From contig CAYTTV010000050.1 in assembly GCA_964440915.1 (NCBI GenBank), forward strand, positions 1-23,392: DNA of 23,392 nt, written 5' to 3'. Source of the DNA: CAMPJM01 sp964440915. GTDB lineage: Bacteria > Bacteroidota > Bacteroidia > Cytophagales > Cyclobacteriaceae. The number at the start of each line of letters is the position of its first letter. The stretch's first letter is position 1. The notes below the pieces were generated by a model. It was not told the DNA's origin. It ran no database searches and saw only the letters and a program-made list of their open reading frames with translations. Positions 1 through 7,776 of this stretch are shown here, piece by piece. The position numbers were made by a program, and so were the translations under genes.

Positions 1-105
1 CTGAATGATCATGCCCAGCAAGATCAGAACTTGTAAAAGACGTGGTCCTGTTATTGGTACCCTTTGAAATGCCTCGATAAATAACTGTTCGTATGGGGTA
101 TCCAA
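1..105 (-). CDS. Partial unidentified ORF leaving the left edge
   Basis: Reading the minus strand from a TTG at 103-105 gives 35 open codons that run off the window. The residues start LDTPYEQLFIEAFQRVP and end in a hydrophobic stretch (LLQVLILLGMII), which could be a first membrane segment. There is a stop codon only a few codons upstream of the TTG, so if it is a gene this is close to its N-terminus. I do not recognise the family. It may equally be a remnant, because the neighbouring 2 kb is decayed. Confidence 0.3.
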   Translation of the reverse strand, partial: MDTPYEQLFIEAFQRVPITGPRLLQVLILLGMIIQ

Positions 106-530
106 TATTAGCCCTTATTTCTATTTTTTAAGTTCTTCTTCTTTCTTTTTATTGATGATTTCTTTCGAATTTTTTTTCTTTTTGATTTTACTCGATAATC
201 AAGAATTACCTTTAGGAAGTCAATAAGGATCCTTGCGATTATATACAATTCTGATTCACACATAACTTTGTTATTAAATAGTTATGTGCTTCCTCTTTTT
301 CGCCGTCTCGCGGCTTGCATATAGCAATTTTTTTTGAATAAAAAAAAGGACAGGAAAAAACGCCGTTTCAAGGCATTCTTTGATGCTTTTTGCCGTAGGA
401 GTGGAAATCATTGATGTACTTTTAGAGTTTTGGTTGACATTCACCCCTCTGTATCTTCTAAACTATCATACTATATTTGTTATATTTTGTAGTGACAAAA
501 GACCCTAGATATCTTCAGCTTGGATAAGAA
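106..530. other. AT-rich non-coding stretch
   Basis: No credible reading frame on either strand. There are several poly-T and poly-A tracts, and one perfect 8-bp inverted repeat (CACATAAC at 259-266, GTTATGTG at 281-288) with a 14-nt AT-rich loop, followed by a T-rich run. This could be a weak terminator or simply chance in AT-rich DNA. Nothing else is recognisable. Confidence 0.4.
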
Positions 531-713
531 TTGAATCGCAGATTGATAAAAGATTCGAACAGGTATGGAAAGGCCGATCATGGGACCCAAAGCTATTCCA
601 TTTCAGATCTAGAGCAGACTTTTAATCGAATGGAGACTAAGATTAAAGGTCTTCTGGGAAGAAATACTAAATATCGTCAACAAGCAATACTAGTGATCTT
701 AAAAGGGAAATAG
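531..713 (+). CDS. Unrecognised 60-residue ORF, possibly a gene remnant
   Basis: An open frame beginning at TTG and ending at TAG encodes a basic 60-residue peptide with a plausible helical C-terminal half (SDLEQTFNRMETKIKGLL). I cannot assign a family. It lies directly before two clearly broken genes on the same strand, so it may be the tail of another decayed gene. There is no ATG near the start and no ribosome-binding site. It may well not be translated. Confidence 0.2.
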   Translation: MNRRLIKDSNRYGKADHGTQSYSISDLEQTFNRMETKIKGLLGRNTKYRQQAILVILKGK

Positions 714-740
714 GGTAGTCCTAACTTAGTAATTATGTAA

Positions 741-1120
741 ATGCACTCACAGCTAATAAACAACATAGCCATTGATGAATGGTGAGCAACGATATTGAAA
801 GTTTCCGCAAACAAAGCCCTTCAATTTATAGCATCCAAGCAATTGAAGAAACCCAATTATTGCAAATCCGCTATAACGCATTTCAGGAAATGGTCCACGA
901 AATACCAAAACTTGAACGTTTTTTAGAATTATTCTGGAGAATTATCTCGGAACCCTACAACGAAGAATCATTCTGAACAACGTAAATACTGCAGAACAAC
1001 GGTAATTCGAATTTCTGGAAGTATATCCTAAAATAGCAGAAAAAGTACCGCAATATTTAATTGCTTCGTATCTCCCCGGAATTTTTAAGCAGAATCCGCA
1101 AAAAGAATAAATTGAATTGA
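741..1120 (+). pseudogene. Crp/Fnr-family transcriptional regulator, pseudogene
   Basis: The best-preserved part (779-976) reads like the end of the cyclic-nucleotide-binding domain and the dimerisation helix of Bacteroidota Crp/Fnr regulators: DIESFRKQSPSIYSIQAIEE, then ELLQIRY-like and EIPKLERFLELFW segments. At about 958 the frame shifts by one base. The continuation from 961 gives RRIILNNV, an in-frame TAA at 1003-1005, then FEFLEVYPKIAEKVPQYLIA and SYL. A further shift near 1075 restores PEFLSRIRKKNK, the usual recognition-helix end, stopping at 1118-1120. Upstream, an ATG at 741 starts MHSQLINNIAIDEW, which may be the original N-terminus joined to the distal domain after loss of most of the beta-roll; a one-base loss near 782 would link it to the main frame. 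At least three lesions plus the missing N-terminal half mean it cannot make a functional regulator. Family assignment is firm; the 5' boundary is uncertain. Confidence 0.75.
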
Positions 1121-1157
1121 ACTAGGTCAATTTTTTACATTTTCTTGTTGATGACCT

Positions 1158-1811
1158 TTGCTTCATAACTTAAAATTTAAAGGAATAAAGAAAGTACTAA
1201 TCATTAATGCAAGTGTAAGGGATGAAAAATCTCACAGCAGAAAACTAACGCAGCTATTTATTGTAAGTTGGAAAAAGAAAAATCGGAAAGATAAAATTAC
1301 CTTTAGGGAGGTTGGGTTAATACAAGTTCCTCCTATTGATGAAAAGTGGATTACCAGTGCATTCATTAAACCACAGTGCAGAACCCAGGAAAATCAAGCT
1401 GGTGTTAGCTACAACAATGAGTTGATCAAAGAATAAAGGAACATGACATTTATGTTATCGGAACACCCATGTACAACTGGTCAATCCCAAGCAGCTTAAA
1501 ATCATATATCGATCAGATAATGCGAATTAATGAAACCTGGAAATTTCGCTCGGGTGAACCTGATGGAGGCTATGTAGGATTACTCAAAAACAAAAAACTA
1601 TTCATTCTATCCAGAAGGGGTGATACTGGTTATGGAGAAAACAAAAAAAAATGAACATATGAATGTCCAGACTACCAAACTGAAATTCATTTTTGGGATA
1701 ATGGACGTAACTGACACTACGACAATTTCATTGGATAACGAAGAATTCGGCGGGGAGATATTTGAAAAGTCTAAACAAATCATTTATAAAAAAATGGAAT
1801 TCATTGAGTAA
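1158..1811 (+). pseudogene. FMN-dependent NADH-azoreductase-like flavoprotein, frameshifted
   Basis: Three consecutive frames together make one flavodoxin-fold quinone/azo reductase of about 215 residues. Segment 1 (to 1436) has KKVLIINASVRDEKSHSRKL, the N-terminal beta-strand and phosphate loop of the AcpD/AzoR family. Segment 2 (about 1433-1654) has the family signature IGTPMYNWSIPSSLKSYID. Segment 3 (to 1811) has the C-terminal FIFGIMDVTDTTTISLDNEE. The first break looks like loss of one T after GAA near 1433 (GAA-TTA-AAG expected). The second is at a run of nine A at 1643-1651. The position where a start Met is expected carries ATA (GIKKVLII); only a TTG at 1158 is in frame. It follows the broken Crp/Fnr gene by some 40-60 bp on the same strand, so the two probably formed a regulator-reductase unit. 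Sequencing error at the A-run cannot be excluded for that one break. Confidence 0.75.
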
Positions 1812-2007
1812 GGCTTTGCTAACGTTTAAGCATGATAACCGGAGCGAAGCGCCTACCGCTATAAAGAAGAAAATCTCAATAGCGCAATTCTGATTCTCCA
1901 ATCTAATTCAAGTTTCATCATCCTTCTTAAGCTATAGGAAGGTTTCTTTATAAAGAACGATTTGATTAAAATTATAGTCATTGGTTAGAGAAATCGTTAG
2001 AAATCAT
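1812..2007. other. Intergenic stretch with possible dispersed-repeat fragment
   Basis: No reading frame of note. The segment at about 1821-1865 (beginning TAACGTTTAAGC and containing CGGAGCGAAGCG and ACCGCTATA) is locally GC-richer than its surroundings. Its wording resembles intergenic dispersed elements I associate with Bacteroidota genomes. The resemblance is from memory only and the fragment is short. Confidence 0.2.
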
Positions 2008-2043
2008 AAAAAAAGCCCCTCTACTTTACGTAAAGAGGCTTTT
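2008..2043 (-). terminator. Rho-independent terminator of the tRNA gene
   Basis: Read on the minus strand, AAAAGCCTCT pairs with AGAGGGGCTTTT (ten pairs including one G-U and one unpaired G), with a loop around TTACGTAAAGT and a run of T afterwards. It begins just three bases beyond the tRNA 3' end, as expected for a single-tRNA transcription unit. Confidence 0.7.
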
Positions 2044-2045
2044 CG

Positions 2046-2119
2046 TGGGCCCACCTGGACTCGAACCAGGGACCCTCAGATTATGAGTCTGATGCTCTAA
2101 CCGGCTGAGCTATAGGCCC
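2046..2119 (-). tRNA. tRNA with CAU anticodon (Ile2 favoured, elongator Met possible)
   Basis: The minus strand folds into a complete 74-nt cloverleaf: acceptor GGGCCTA/TGGGCCC, D-arm GCTCAGCCGGTTAGAGC, anticodon stem TCAGA/TCTGA around loop CTCATAA (anticodon CAT), five-base variable loop, T-arm CCTGG-TTCGAGT-CCAGG, and discriminator A. CCA is not encoded. The acceptor has C4-G69 and C5-G68, pairs described as determinants for the lysidine synthase TilS in E. coli tRNA-Ile2; elongator tRNA-Met there has U4-A69 and A5-U68. This favours an AUA-reading Ile tRNA whose CAU anticodon is modified, but the sequence alone does not settle it. Confidence 0.93.
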
Positions 2120-2474
2120 TCAAAAGAATCGTTAAAACTCCTCTGATTTGGGACTGCAATGTTACATATTTGAAATTTAATTACCAAGATTTTTTTTTGA
2201 AATACATGATGTAATGCACTTCCTGCAACTGTTGTTTTAGATAACTGGCACATTTAAAGCCGCTTCATATAAAAGGATTTTTTTTGCCTTATCCATTATT
2301 CGTTGATATGAACAAACAAAAGCTGAGGAAATTCGACTTTCAAGAGTTGCCGAAAGACATTTGATTACTCCTTTTTCATGTTATTTTTTCATTCTGATTC
2401 TCGCGATTTGAACCCTGATACCGATTAATTCGAAGCATAATTTAAAATTTCCTACAATCTTTATATCTTCGACG
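2120..2474. other. Intergenic region between tRNA and gntK
   Basis: This 355-bp stretch separates the divergent tRNA and gluconokinase genes, so it should hold both promoters. I see no clear TTTG/TAnnTTTG promoter pair, no hairpin and no ORF. There are two long T-runs near 2190 and 2280. Confidence 0.4.
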
Positions 2475-3980
2475 ATGCAATATATAATTGGCTTAGATAT
2501 AGGAACATCTAGTGCAAAAGCAGTGGCTTTTGATTTGAAGGGAATGGCAATGGCAGAAAATCAAATTGCTTACCCTATCCTCAATCCCATAGCGACACAT
2601 TTTGAACAAGACCCCCTCGTTATTTTTCAGGCAGTCATAAGCACTCTTGCCCGTACCGTCCAGATCATGCGTGCCAAATTTCCACAGTATGCATTAGGGG
2701 GAGTGAGCCTCAGCAGTGCCATGCATAGCCTTATAGCAGTGGATGAGCAGGGAAGACTTCTTACCAACAGCATCATTTGGGCTGACAATAGAAGCAAGCA
2801 ACAAGCAGATAGCCTCAAAGGTAGTGCTCATGGGCATGAGATATATTTGAATACAGGCACACCCATCCATCCGATGTCGCCTTTGTGCAAATTGATGTGG
2901 ATGAAGGAAAACAATCCAACGGTATTCAATAAAGCATATAAGTTTATCTCTATAAAGGAATTTGTTTGTTGGCGACTTTTTGGGCAGTATATGGTAGATT
3001 TTTCTATTGCCTCTGCAACAGGTCTTTTTAACATATTTACCTGCAAATGGCATAGCCCCTCGCTTTTGCTGCTGGGTATAGGCCCCGAAAGGCTTTCGAC
3101 ACCGGTGCCCATAACGCATCATCTTACAGGTATGGAGCTGAAATGGGCCCATGAAATGAGAATTGATGCTGGTACACCTTTTATTATAGGGGGTAGCGAT
3201 GGATGTTTGGCCAATGTAGGTGCCAATGCGGTGAAGCCCGGTGAAGCAGCAGTGACCATAGGAACCAGTGGGGCCATTCGAGTTATTTCGGACAGGCCCA
3301 AAAGTGATAAAAGAGAGCGGATATTTAGCTATATCCTCACACCTGAAGCTTATGTTTTGGGAGGTCCGGTAAATAATGGTGGGGTTATCTTGCGGTGGTT
3401 CAAGGAAAATTTTGCCGCAAAAGAAGCAGAAGAGGCCCTTCAACAAAATGTGAATATTTACGATCTGCTAACGGCTAAAGCAGCTACTGTGCCTCCTGGT
3501 GCTGATGGTTTACTCTTTTTGCCTTATCTCTTGGGTGAAAGGTCTCCACATTGGAACTCTGAGGCCAAAGGAGTATTTTTTGGCATACGACTAGGACATA
3601 ATAGCGCTCATTTTGTGAGATCAATTATGGAGGGGATAATTTTTGGCTTGTACAGTGTGGGCAAAGCCTTGGAAGAAACCACTGGACCTATTAAAGTAAT
3701 TCATGCGAACGGTGGTTTTGCCAGGTCCCCACTTTGGGTGCAAATGCTGGCCGACATTTTCAATAAAAAAGTAGTGATCAGTGAAAGCGTGGAGAGCTCT
3801 GCACTGGGCGCGGCCATCGTAGGGATGAAAGCGTTAGGTTTGATAAACGATTTTTCAGAAGTATTATCGTTGCCAGCAAATGAAGCAGCATTTGTGCCTA
3901 ACCTTGACAGTCATCATATATATAAAGAAAGGTTTGCGACTTTTGAACGGCTCTATGAAAAATTAAAAGATGAGTTTTAG
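2475..3980 (+). CDS. gntK: Gluconokinase, FGGY family
   Basis: Phosphorylates D-gluconate to 6-phosphogluconate in the cytoplasm. The 501 residues span both FGGY lobes. Visible are the N-terminal phosphate-binding loop DIGTSSAKAV (8-17), the stretch SSAMHSLIAVDE, IIWADNRS, and GTPIHPMSPLCKL at the sugar site, the catalytic Asp242 in GGSDG, the second phosphate motif GTSGAIRV (263-270), LPYLLGERSP, and the C-terminal adenosine motif NGGFARSPLW with SALGAAIVG. The combination SSAMHS...WADNRS...GTPIHPM is that of Bacillus-type GntK rather than xylulokinase or glycerol kinase. The next gene, 63 bp downstream on the same strand, is 6-phosphogluconate dehydrogenase, which takes the product; this strongly supports the substrate call. 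No gluconate permease or GntR-type regulator lies in the window. The ATG has no clear Shine-Dalgarno sequence. Confidence 0.9.
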   Translation: MQYIIGLDIGTSSAKAVAFDLKGMAMAENQIAYPILNPIATHFEQDPLVIFQAVISTLARTVQIMRAKFPQYALGGVSLSSAMHSLIAVDEQGRLLTNSIIWADNRSKQQADSLKGSAHGHEIYLNTGTPIHPMSPLCKLMWMKENNPTVFNKAYKFISIKEFVCWRLFGQYMVDFSIASATGLFNIFTCKWHSPSLLLLGIGPERLSTPVPITHHLTGMELKWAHEMRIDAGTPFIIGGSDGCLANVGANAVKPGEAAVTIGTSGAIRVISDRPKSDKRERIFSYILTPEAYVLGGPVNNGGVILRWFKENFAAKEAEEALQQNVNIYDLLTAKAATVPPGADGLLFLPYLLGERSPHWNSEAKGVFFGIRLGHNSAHFVRSIMEGIIFGLYSVGKALEETTGPIKVIHANGGFARSPLWVQMLADIFNKKVVISESVESSALGAAIVGMKALGLINDFSEVLSLPANEAAFVPNLDSHHIYKERFATFERLYEKLKDEF

Positions 3981-4043
3981 TGCCAATTTTGGGCGTATAG
4001 GCTAAAGCAGAAAGATATAATGAATCATTAAAATTTAAATAAT

Positions 4044-4943
4044 ATGGAAATTGGAATAATCGGTTTGGGGAAAATGGGCTTTAATCTTGCTCTGAATCTT
4101 AAAAGAAATCAACACAATGTAGTGGCCTATGATATTGTCAAAGGAAATGTTGACCGAATCGCTACTGAAGGGGTGATTCCTGCCTATACTATTGAAGAGG
4201 TGGTTTCAAAACTTAAAGCGGACAGAAAGGTAATATGGATCATGGTGCCTTCGGGGCCTACGGTGGACCATGTTATGCTTGAATTAAAGGCGCATCTTAA
4301 GCCGGGGGACATTATCATCGATGGTGGCAATTCTAACTTCAATGATTCAGTAGAAAGGTATAAAAAGTTAAAGGCTGAAGGCATAGACTTTTTAGATTGT
4401 GGCACAAGTGGAGGACTTTCGGGAGCTTTAAATGGCGCTTGCACAATGATAGGAGGGGAGAAGAGTGTTTTCCAATATTGTGAGCAGATTTTTAAAGATG
4501 TATCCATAGAAAACGGTTATTTACATACAGGCAAACCTGGCAGTGGCCATTTTGTAAAGATGGTCCATAACGGGATCGAATATGGTATGATGCAAGCGAT
4601 AGCAGAAGGCTTTGAGGTGCTTCAGAAGTGCGAATACGATATAGACTACAAAGAAGTGGCACGGGTGTGGAACCATGGATCGGTAGTGCGGAGCTGGTTA
4701 ATGGAGCTTACGGAAAGTGCCTTTAGAAAGGATGAAAACCTAGATAAGATAAAAGGGGTGATGCATGCTTCAGGAGAGGGAAAATGGACGATAGAAACAG
4801 CGCTTGATCTAGGCGTACCGACGCCCGTAATCGCGCTTTCTCTAATGATGCGCCAACGCTCTCAGCAGGATGACACTTTTTCTGGAAAAGTCGTGGCAGC
4901 TTTGAGAAATGAGTTTGGAGGACATAAGGTTGAAGAGCACTAG
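4044..4943 (+). CDS. gnd: 6-phosphogluconate dehydrogenase, decarboxylating, short form
   Basis: Oxidatively decarboxylates 6-phosphogluconate to ribulose-5-phosphate in the cytosol. At 299 residues it is the short (GntZ/YqeC-type) form, not the ~470-residue NADP form. The Rossmann motif GLGKMG lies at 7-12; DGGNSNF at 93-99; the substrate-loop CGTSGGLSGALNGA at 119-132; and the catalytic Lys172, Asn176 and Glu179 have the spacing of Lys183/Asn187/Glu190 in the sheep enzyme. The second beta-strand ends in AYDIV with Asp30. An acidic residue here usually favours NAD over NADP, whereas NADP enzymes carry Asn-Arg-Thr. It probably shares a transcript with gntK 63 bp upstream. Together they give a gluconate shunt into the pentose phosphate pathway. 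Family and reaction are secure; cofactor choice is inferred. Confidence 0.93.
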   Translation: MEIGIIGLGKMGFNLALNLKRNQHNVVAYDIVKGNVDRIATEGVIPAYTIEEVVSKLKADRKVIWIMVPSGPTVDHVMLELKAHLKPGDIIIDGGNSNFNDSVERYKKLKAEGIDFLDCGTSGGLSGALNGACTMIGGEKSVFQYCEQIFKDVSIENGYLHTGKPGSGHFVKMVHNGIEYGMMQAIAEGFEVLQKCEYDIDYKEVARVWNHGSVVRSWLMELTESAFRKDENLDKIKGVMHASGEGKWTIETALDLGVPTPVIALSLMMRQRSQQDDTFSGKVVAALRNEFGGHKVEEH

Positions 4944-4981
4944 ATTCCAATTCTCGCTTTTACTTTCAGAATCAAGTAAAT

Positions 4982-5015
4982 ATAAGCCTATCTATTCAAT
5001 GAATAATAGGCTTAT
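4982..5015. terminator. Bidirectional hairpin terminator between gnd and ligD
   Basis: ATAAGCCTAT (4982-4991) and ATAGGCTTAT (5006-5015) are a perfect 10-bp inverted repeat. The loop can extend the stem (TATTC/GAATA). On the plus strand a T-run follows soon after; on the minus side the flank is T-rich. It sits between two convergent genes and its right arm includes the ligD stop codon (5012-5014). Confidence 0.65.
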
Positions 5016-7627
5016 CCTCCCAAATTTTTTAGGCATTTCTCCATATCAATGCCCTTGCCTAAGACCTTTTTGAATAAATCACCTTCTTTTTCCAGCCTTT
5101 TGAAAATGGTTTTGATAGTAAATTGAGAAGGATGCAGTCCTGGCTTTACTTCTTCCCATTTCAATGGAGTGGATACAGTAGCGTCAGGCTTCGGTCGCAC
5201 GCTATAGGCAGCGGCTAGCGTTTGCCCTTTTCTATTTTGCAGATAGTCAAGGTAGATTTGTTTCCTTCTTTCTTTGGGGCTTCTTTTCAAGCTCGTGAGT
5301 TTGGGCAACTGTTCATGTGCCAATTGCGCTATCAACAAAGCAAAGTTTTTGGCTTCTTCATATTCATAGCGCGCCCCCATCGGAATGAAGATGTGCATGC
5401 CTCTGGAGCCTGAAGTTTTTATGTAGGCTTCAGCCTTGGCACGGTCGAGGACTTCCTTAACTACCAAAGCGGTTTCTATGATTTCATCAAACGTGTTTTC
5501 ACCAGGATCAAGATCGATGACGATGTAGTCGGGATGGGTCAAAGATTGTATTCTTGAGTTCCAGGGGTTTATTTCTATACAGCCCAACTGGTTCATGTAA
5601 GTAAGGGTGGCTTGATCGTTACAGACAAGATAGCGCAGTTCTTTATCGTTCGACTCCGAGTATATTTCTACTGTTTCTTGCCAGTCCAAGTTCAGTTCCG
5701 ATACGTCCTTATGAAAAAAACCTTTGGCATTTATTCCATTGGGGTGACGGAGCATATTCTGAGGCCTGTCTTTTAAATAAGGCAATATATAATTTGAAAT
5801 CTGAAGATAGTATTGGATCAAATCCCCCTTGGTATAACCTTCATCAGGCCAATAGGGCTTGTCCAGGCTGGTGAGATGGATCTTATGTCCATTCAAAGTC
5901 AATTGTTTCTCTTTGTCATTTTTTGATAGGGCAGTTTTGACTTTGGAAGTAGTGGGCTGCTTCTTGTCTGTTTTTTTCTTTTCGGTTTCCTTTTCTTCTT
6001 TTGCTTTAGGTTGCTTATTTGTTGATTGTACATTGTCTGGTTGCTCACGTACCACCTCCTTGGCCGATTTGTCTTCTCTTAGCCCTTGAAAAATAGGATG
6101 TCTCATATGTCCTTCATCGGTCCATTCACTAAAAGCCACTTCACAAACCAATTCTGGCTTTACCCAAGTTACCGGCATGTTAGTTTTGACTTTCTTTTTA
6201 AAAGGGGATGTTTTTCGAATGAGTGGTTCAAGTTTCTCCATCATCAGTTTTAGGCTTTGACTGTTGAACCCGCCTCCTGTATGACCTATGTACTGCAATG
6301 CTCCTTTTTCATATACGCCAAGGACAAGCGCTCCAAATAATTTCCTAGATCCTCGAGGTTCCGTAAAACCCGCTATGACAGCTTCTTGTCTTGCTGAAGT
6401 TTTAATCTTAAGCCAATTATCACTCCTTTGATTCTTTCGATAAAGGCTGTCTGCCTTTTTGGCAATTACGCCTTCCAATTGTTGTTCTTGTATTTCTTCA
6501 AAAAAGTCCTTCCCTTTTTCTTGAATATGATCGCTATAAATGATGATAGGGTCATCAAGTTCTGTTATGATTTGTTGAAGGAATTTCTTGCGCTCTAATA
6601 GAGGAAGATCAGAAATTTCATAGCCGTTCAGGTACAAGAGGTCAAAAACATAATAGTAAATATCGCCCTTTCCTGTTTTCTGAAAATTCTGCAACAATTG
6701 AAATTTGGGTTTTCCATCTTTGTCTAGCACGACTATTTCACCATCCAGTATGGCTTGATGCGACAGTGCCGATAGAGCGTCGGCCACTTTTTTGAACTTT
6801 TGGTTGAAGGATAGCTGATTTCGTGAGTAAAGCTGTACCGTTCCATTATCAATCTCTGCAATTGCCCTATAGCCATCGTATTTCATTTCAAAAATCCAAT
6901 CCTTATCGTCAAAGGGCTCTTTTCCTATTTTTGCCAACATAGGTTTTATGTTATGGGGCATAGGCTGTGTAGGAATGTCAGGAGTGTTGTTTTCTTTTGT
7001 ACTTTTCTTGGCCGTAGCCGTTTTGTTCTTCTTGATCACCTCTTCTTTTTTCAGCCCTTTTTTTATAGAAGTAAGGTCATCGATATAATCTTCGCTAGTA
7101 AATTTTTCATCTACCGCAAATTCATCTTCTTTCTTTATCAACAGCCAGGCGTTGTCTTTGTCATCTTGCATTTTCACCAATGCGAAGACGCCTTTTATTT
7201 TCTTTCCCTTCAGTTCAAATTTTAAGTTTCCTTCCTTTAGTCCCTTTAAAAGCTCCTTTTCACTTTTTGCTCTATCTTTTATGCCCGGTGCATGATAGGT
7301 GCCCTCATCAAATACATCCACTATTCCAGCCCCATAATTGCCCGCCGGGATTACCCCTTCAAAATCGATGTAGTCATAGGGGTGGTCCTCCGTCATCATG
7401 GCCAGGCGCTTATCCTTAGGGTTCATAGAGGGCCCTTTGGGTATGGCCCAGCTTTTGAGCACGCCTTCCATTTCTAACCTAAGATCATAATGCAGTCGAG
7501 AAGCCTGATGACGTTGAAAAGAAAATCTCAAATCTCCTTTGGTTTTCTTTTCAACCTTATCTTTGGGTTCGGGAGTCTTATTGAAGTTCCGTTTTTCTTT
7601 ATAGGTATTAAGTGCCATAAAAGTCAT
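5012..7627 (-). CDS. ligD: ATP-dependent DNA ligase D, three-domain (PE-LIG-POL)
   Basis: Multifunctional end-processing ligase of bacterial non-homologous end joining, 871 residues. N-terminal 3'-phosphoesterase (about 30-190): His40, His46, Asp48, Arg50 in RHQASRLHYDLRLE and His82/Tyr86 in EDHPYDY match the metal-binding set of Pseudomonas LigD with an offset of two. Central ligase (about 225-520): nucleotidyl Lys249 in KYDGYRA, LDGEIVV, EGVIAKK and WLKIK. C-terminal AEP primase/polymerase (about 575-871): catalytic Asp705 and Asp707 in IDLDP, and SGSRGMH at 739-745. The domains are joined by lysine-rich low-complexity linkers at about 195-222 and 520-575. Order PE-LIG-POL is that of pseudomonads, not the POL-PE-LIG of mycobacteria. 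An alternative Met4 start is possible. No ku gene, its usual partner, is in the window; gnd converges on it and a thioesterase diverges. Confidence 0.95.
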   Translation of the reverse strand: MTFMALNTYKEKRNFNKTPEPKDKVEKKTKGDLRFSFQRHQASRLHYDLRLEMEGVLKSWAIPKGPSMNPKDKRLAMMTEDHPYDYIDFEGVIPAGNYGAGIVDVFDEGTYHAPGIKDRAKSEKELLKGLKEGNLKFELKGKKIKGVFALVKMQDDKDNAWLLIKKEDEFAVDEKFTSEDYIDDLTSIKKGLKKEEVIKKNKTATAKKSTKENNTPDIPTQPMPHNIKPMLAKIGKEPFDDKDWIFEMKYDGYRAIAEIDNGTVQLYSRNQLSFNQKFKKVADALSALSHQAILDGEIVVLDKDGKPKFQLLQNFQKTGKGDIYYYVFDLLYLNGYEISDLPLLERKKFLQQIITELDDPIIIYSDHIQEKGKDFFEEIQEQQLEGVIAKKADSLYRKNQRSDNWLKIKTSARQEAVIAGFTEPRGSRKLFGALVLGVYEKGALQYIGHTGGGFNSQSLKLMMEKLEPLIRKTSPFKKKVKTNMPVTWVKPELVCEVAFSEWTDEGHMRHPIFQGLREDKSAKEVVREQPDNVQSTNKQPKAKEEKETEKKKTDKKQPTTSKVKTALSKNDKEKQLTLNGHKIHLTSLDKPYWPDEGYTKGDLIQYYLQISNYILPYLKDRPQNMLRHPNGINAKGFFHKDVSELNLDWQETVEIYSESNDKELRYLVCNDQATLTYMNQLGCIEINPWNSRIQSLTHPDYIVIDLDPGENTFDEIIETALVVKEVLDRAKAEAYIKTSGSRGMHIFIPMGARYEYEEAKNFALLIAQLAHEQLPKLTSLKRSPKERRKQIYLDYLQNRKGQTLAAAYSVRPKPDATVSTPLKWEEVKPGLHPSQFTIKTIFKRLEKEGDLFKKVLGKGIDMEKCLKNLGG

Positions 7628-7776
7628 TTATTTGCTATAATTGCCCTGCTAGGTCAATATCTTAAATAACTTAGTAGATAATGGAAAGTTTGGATGAGAT
7701 AACACGATAAGGATGGGGAAAAGAACCCGTCATGTTTCTTCCCGTAAAATGTATAGTACCAACCTAAAATTATAAC

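Noticed and set aside
259..288. 8-bp inverted repeat near the left edge as an insertion-sequence end
   Set aside because: No transposase or matching second end is visible; such short repeats are expected in AT-rich DNA.
1..2045. Search for a duplicated tRNA 3' end (att site) in the left stretch
   Set aside because: No copy of the T-arm/acceptor sequence was found apart from the tRNA itself.
2694..3446. 250-codon open frame on the minus strand inside gntK
   Set aside because: It lies wholly antisense to a well-conserved kinase and its translation is Cys- and Ser-rich with no domain-like pattern.
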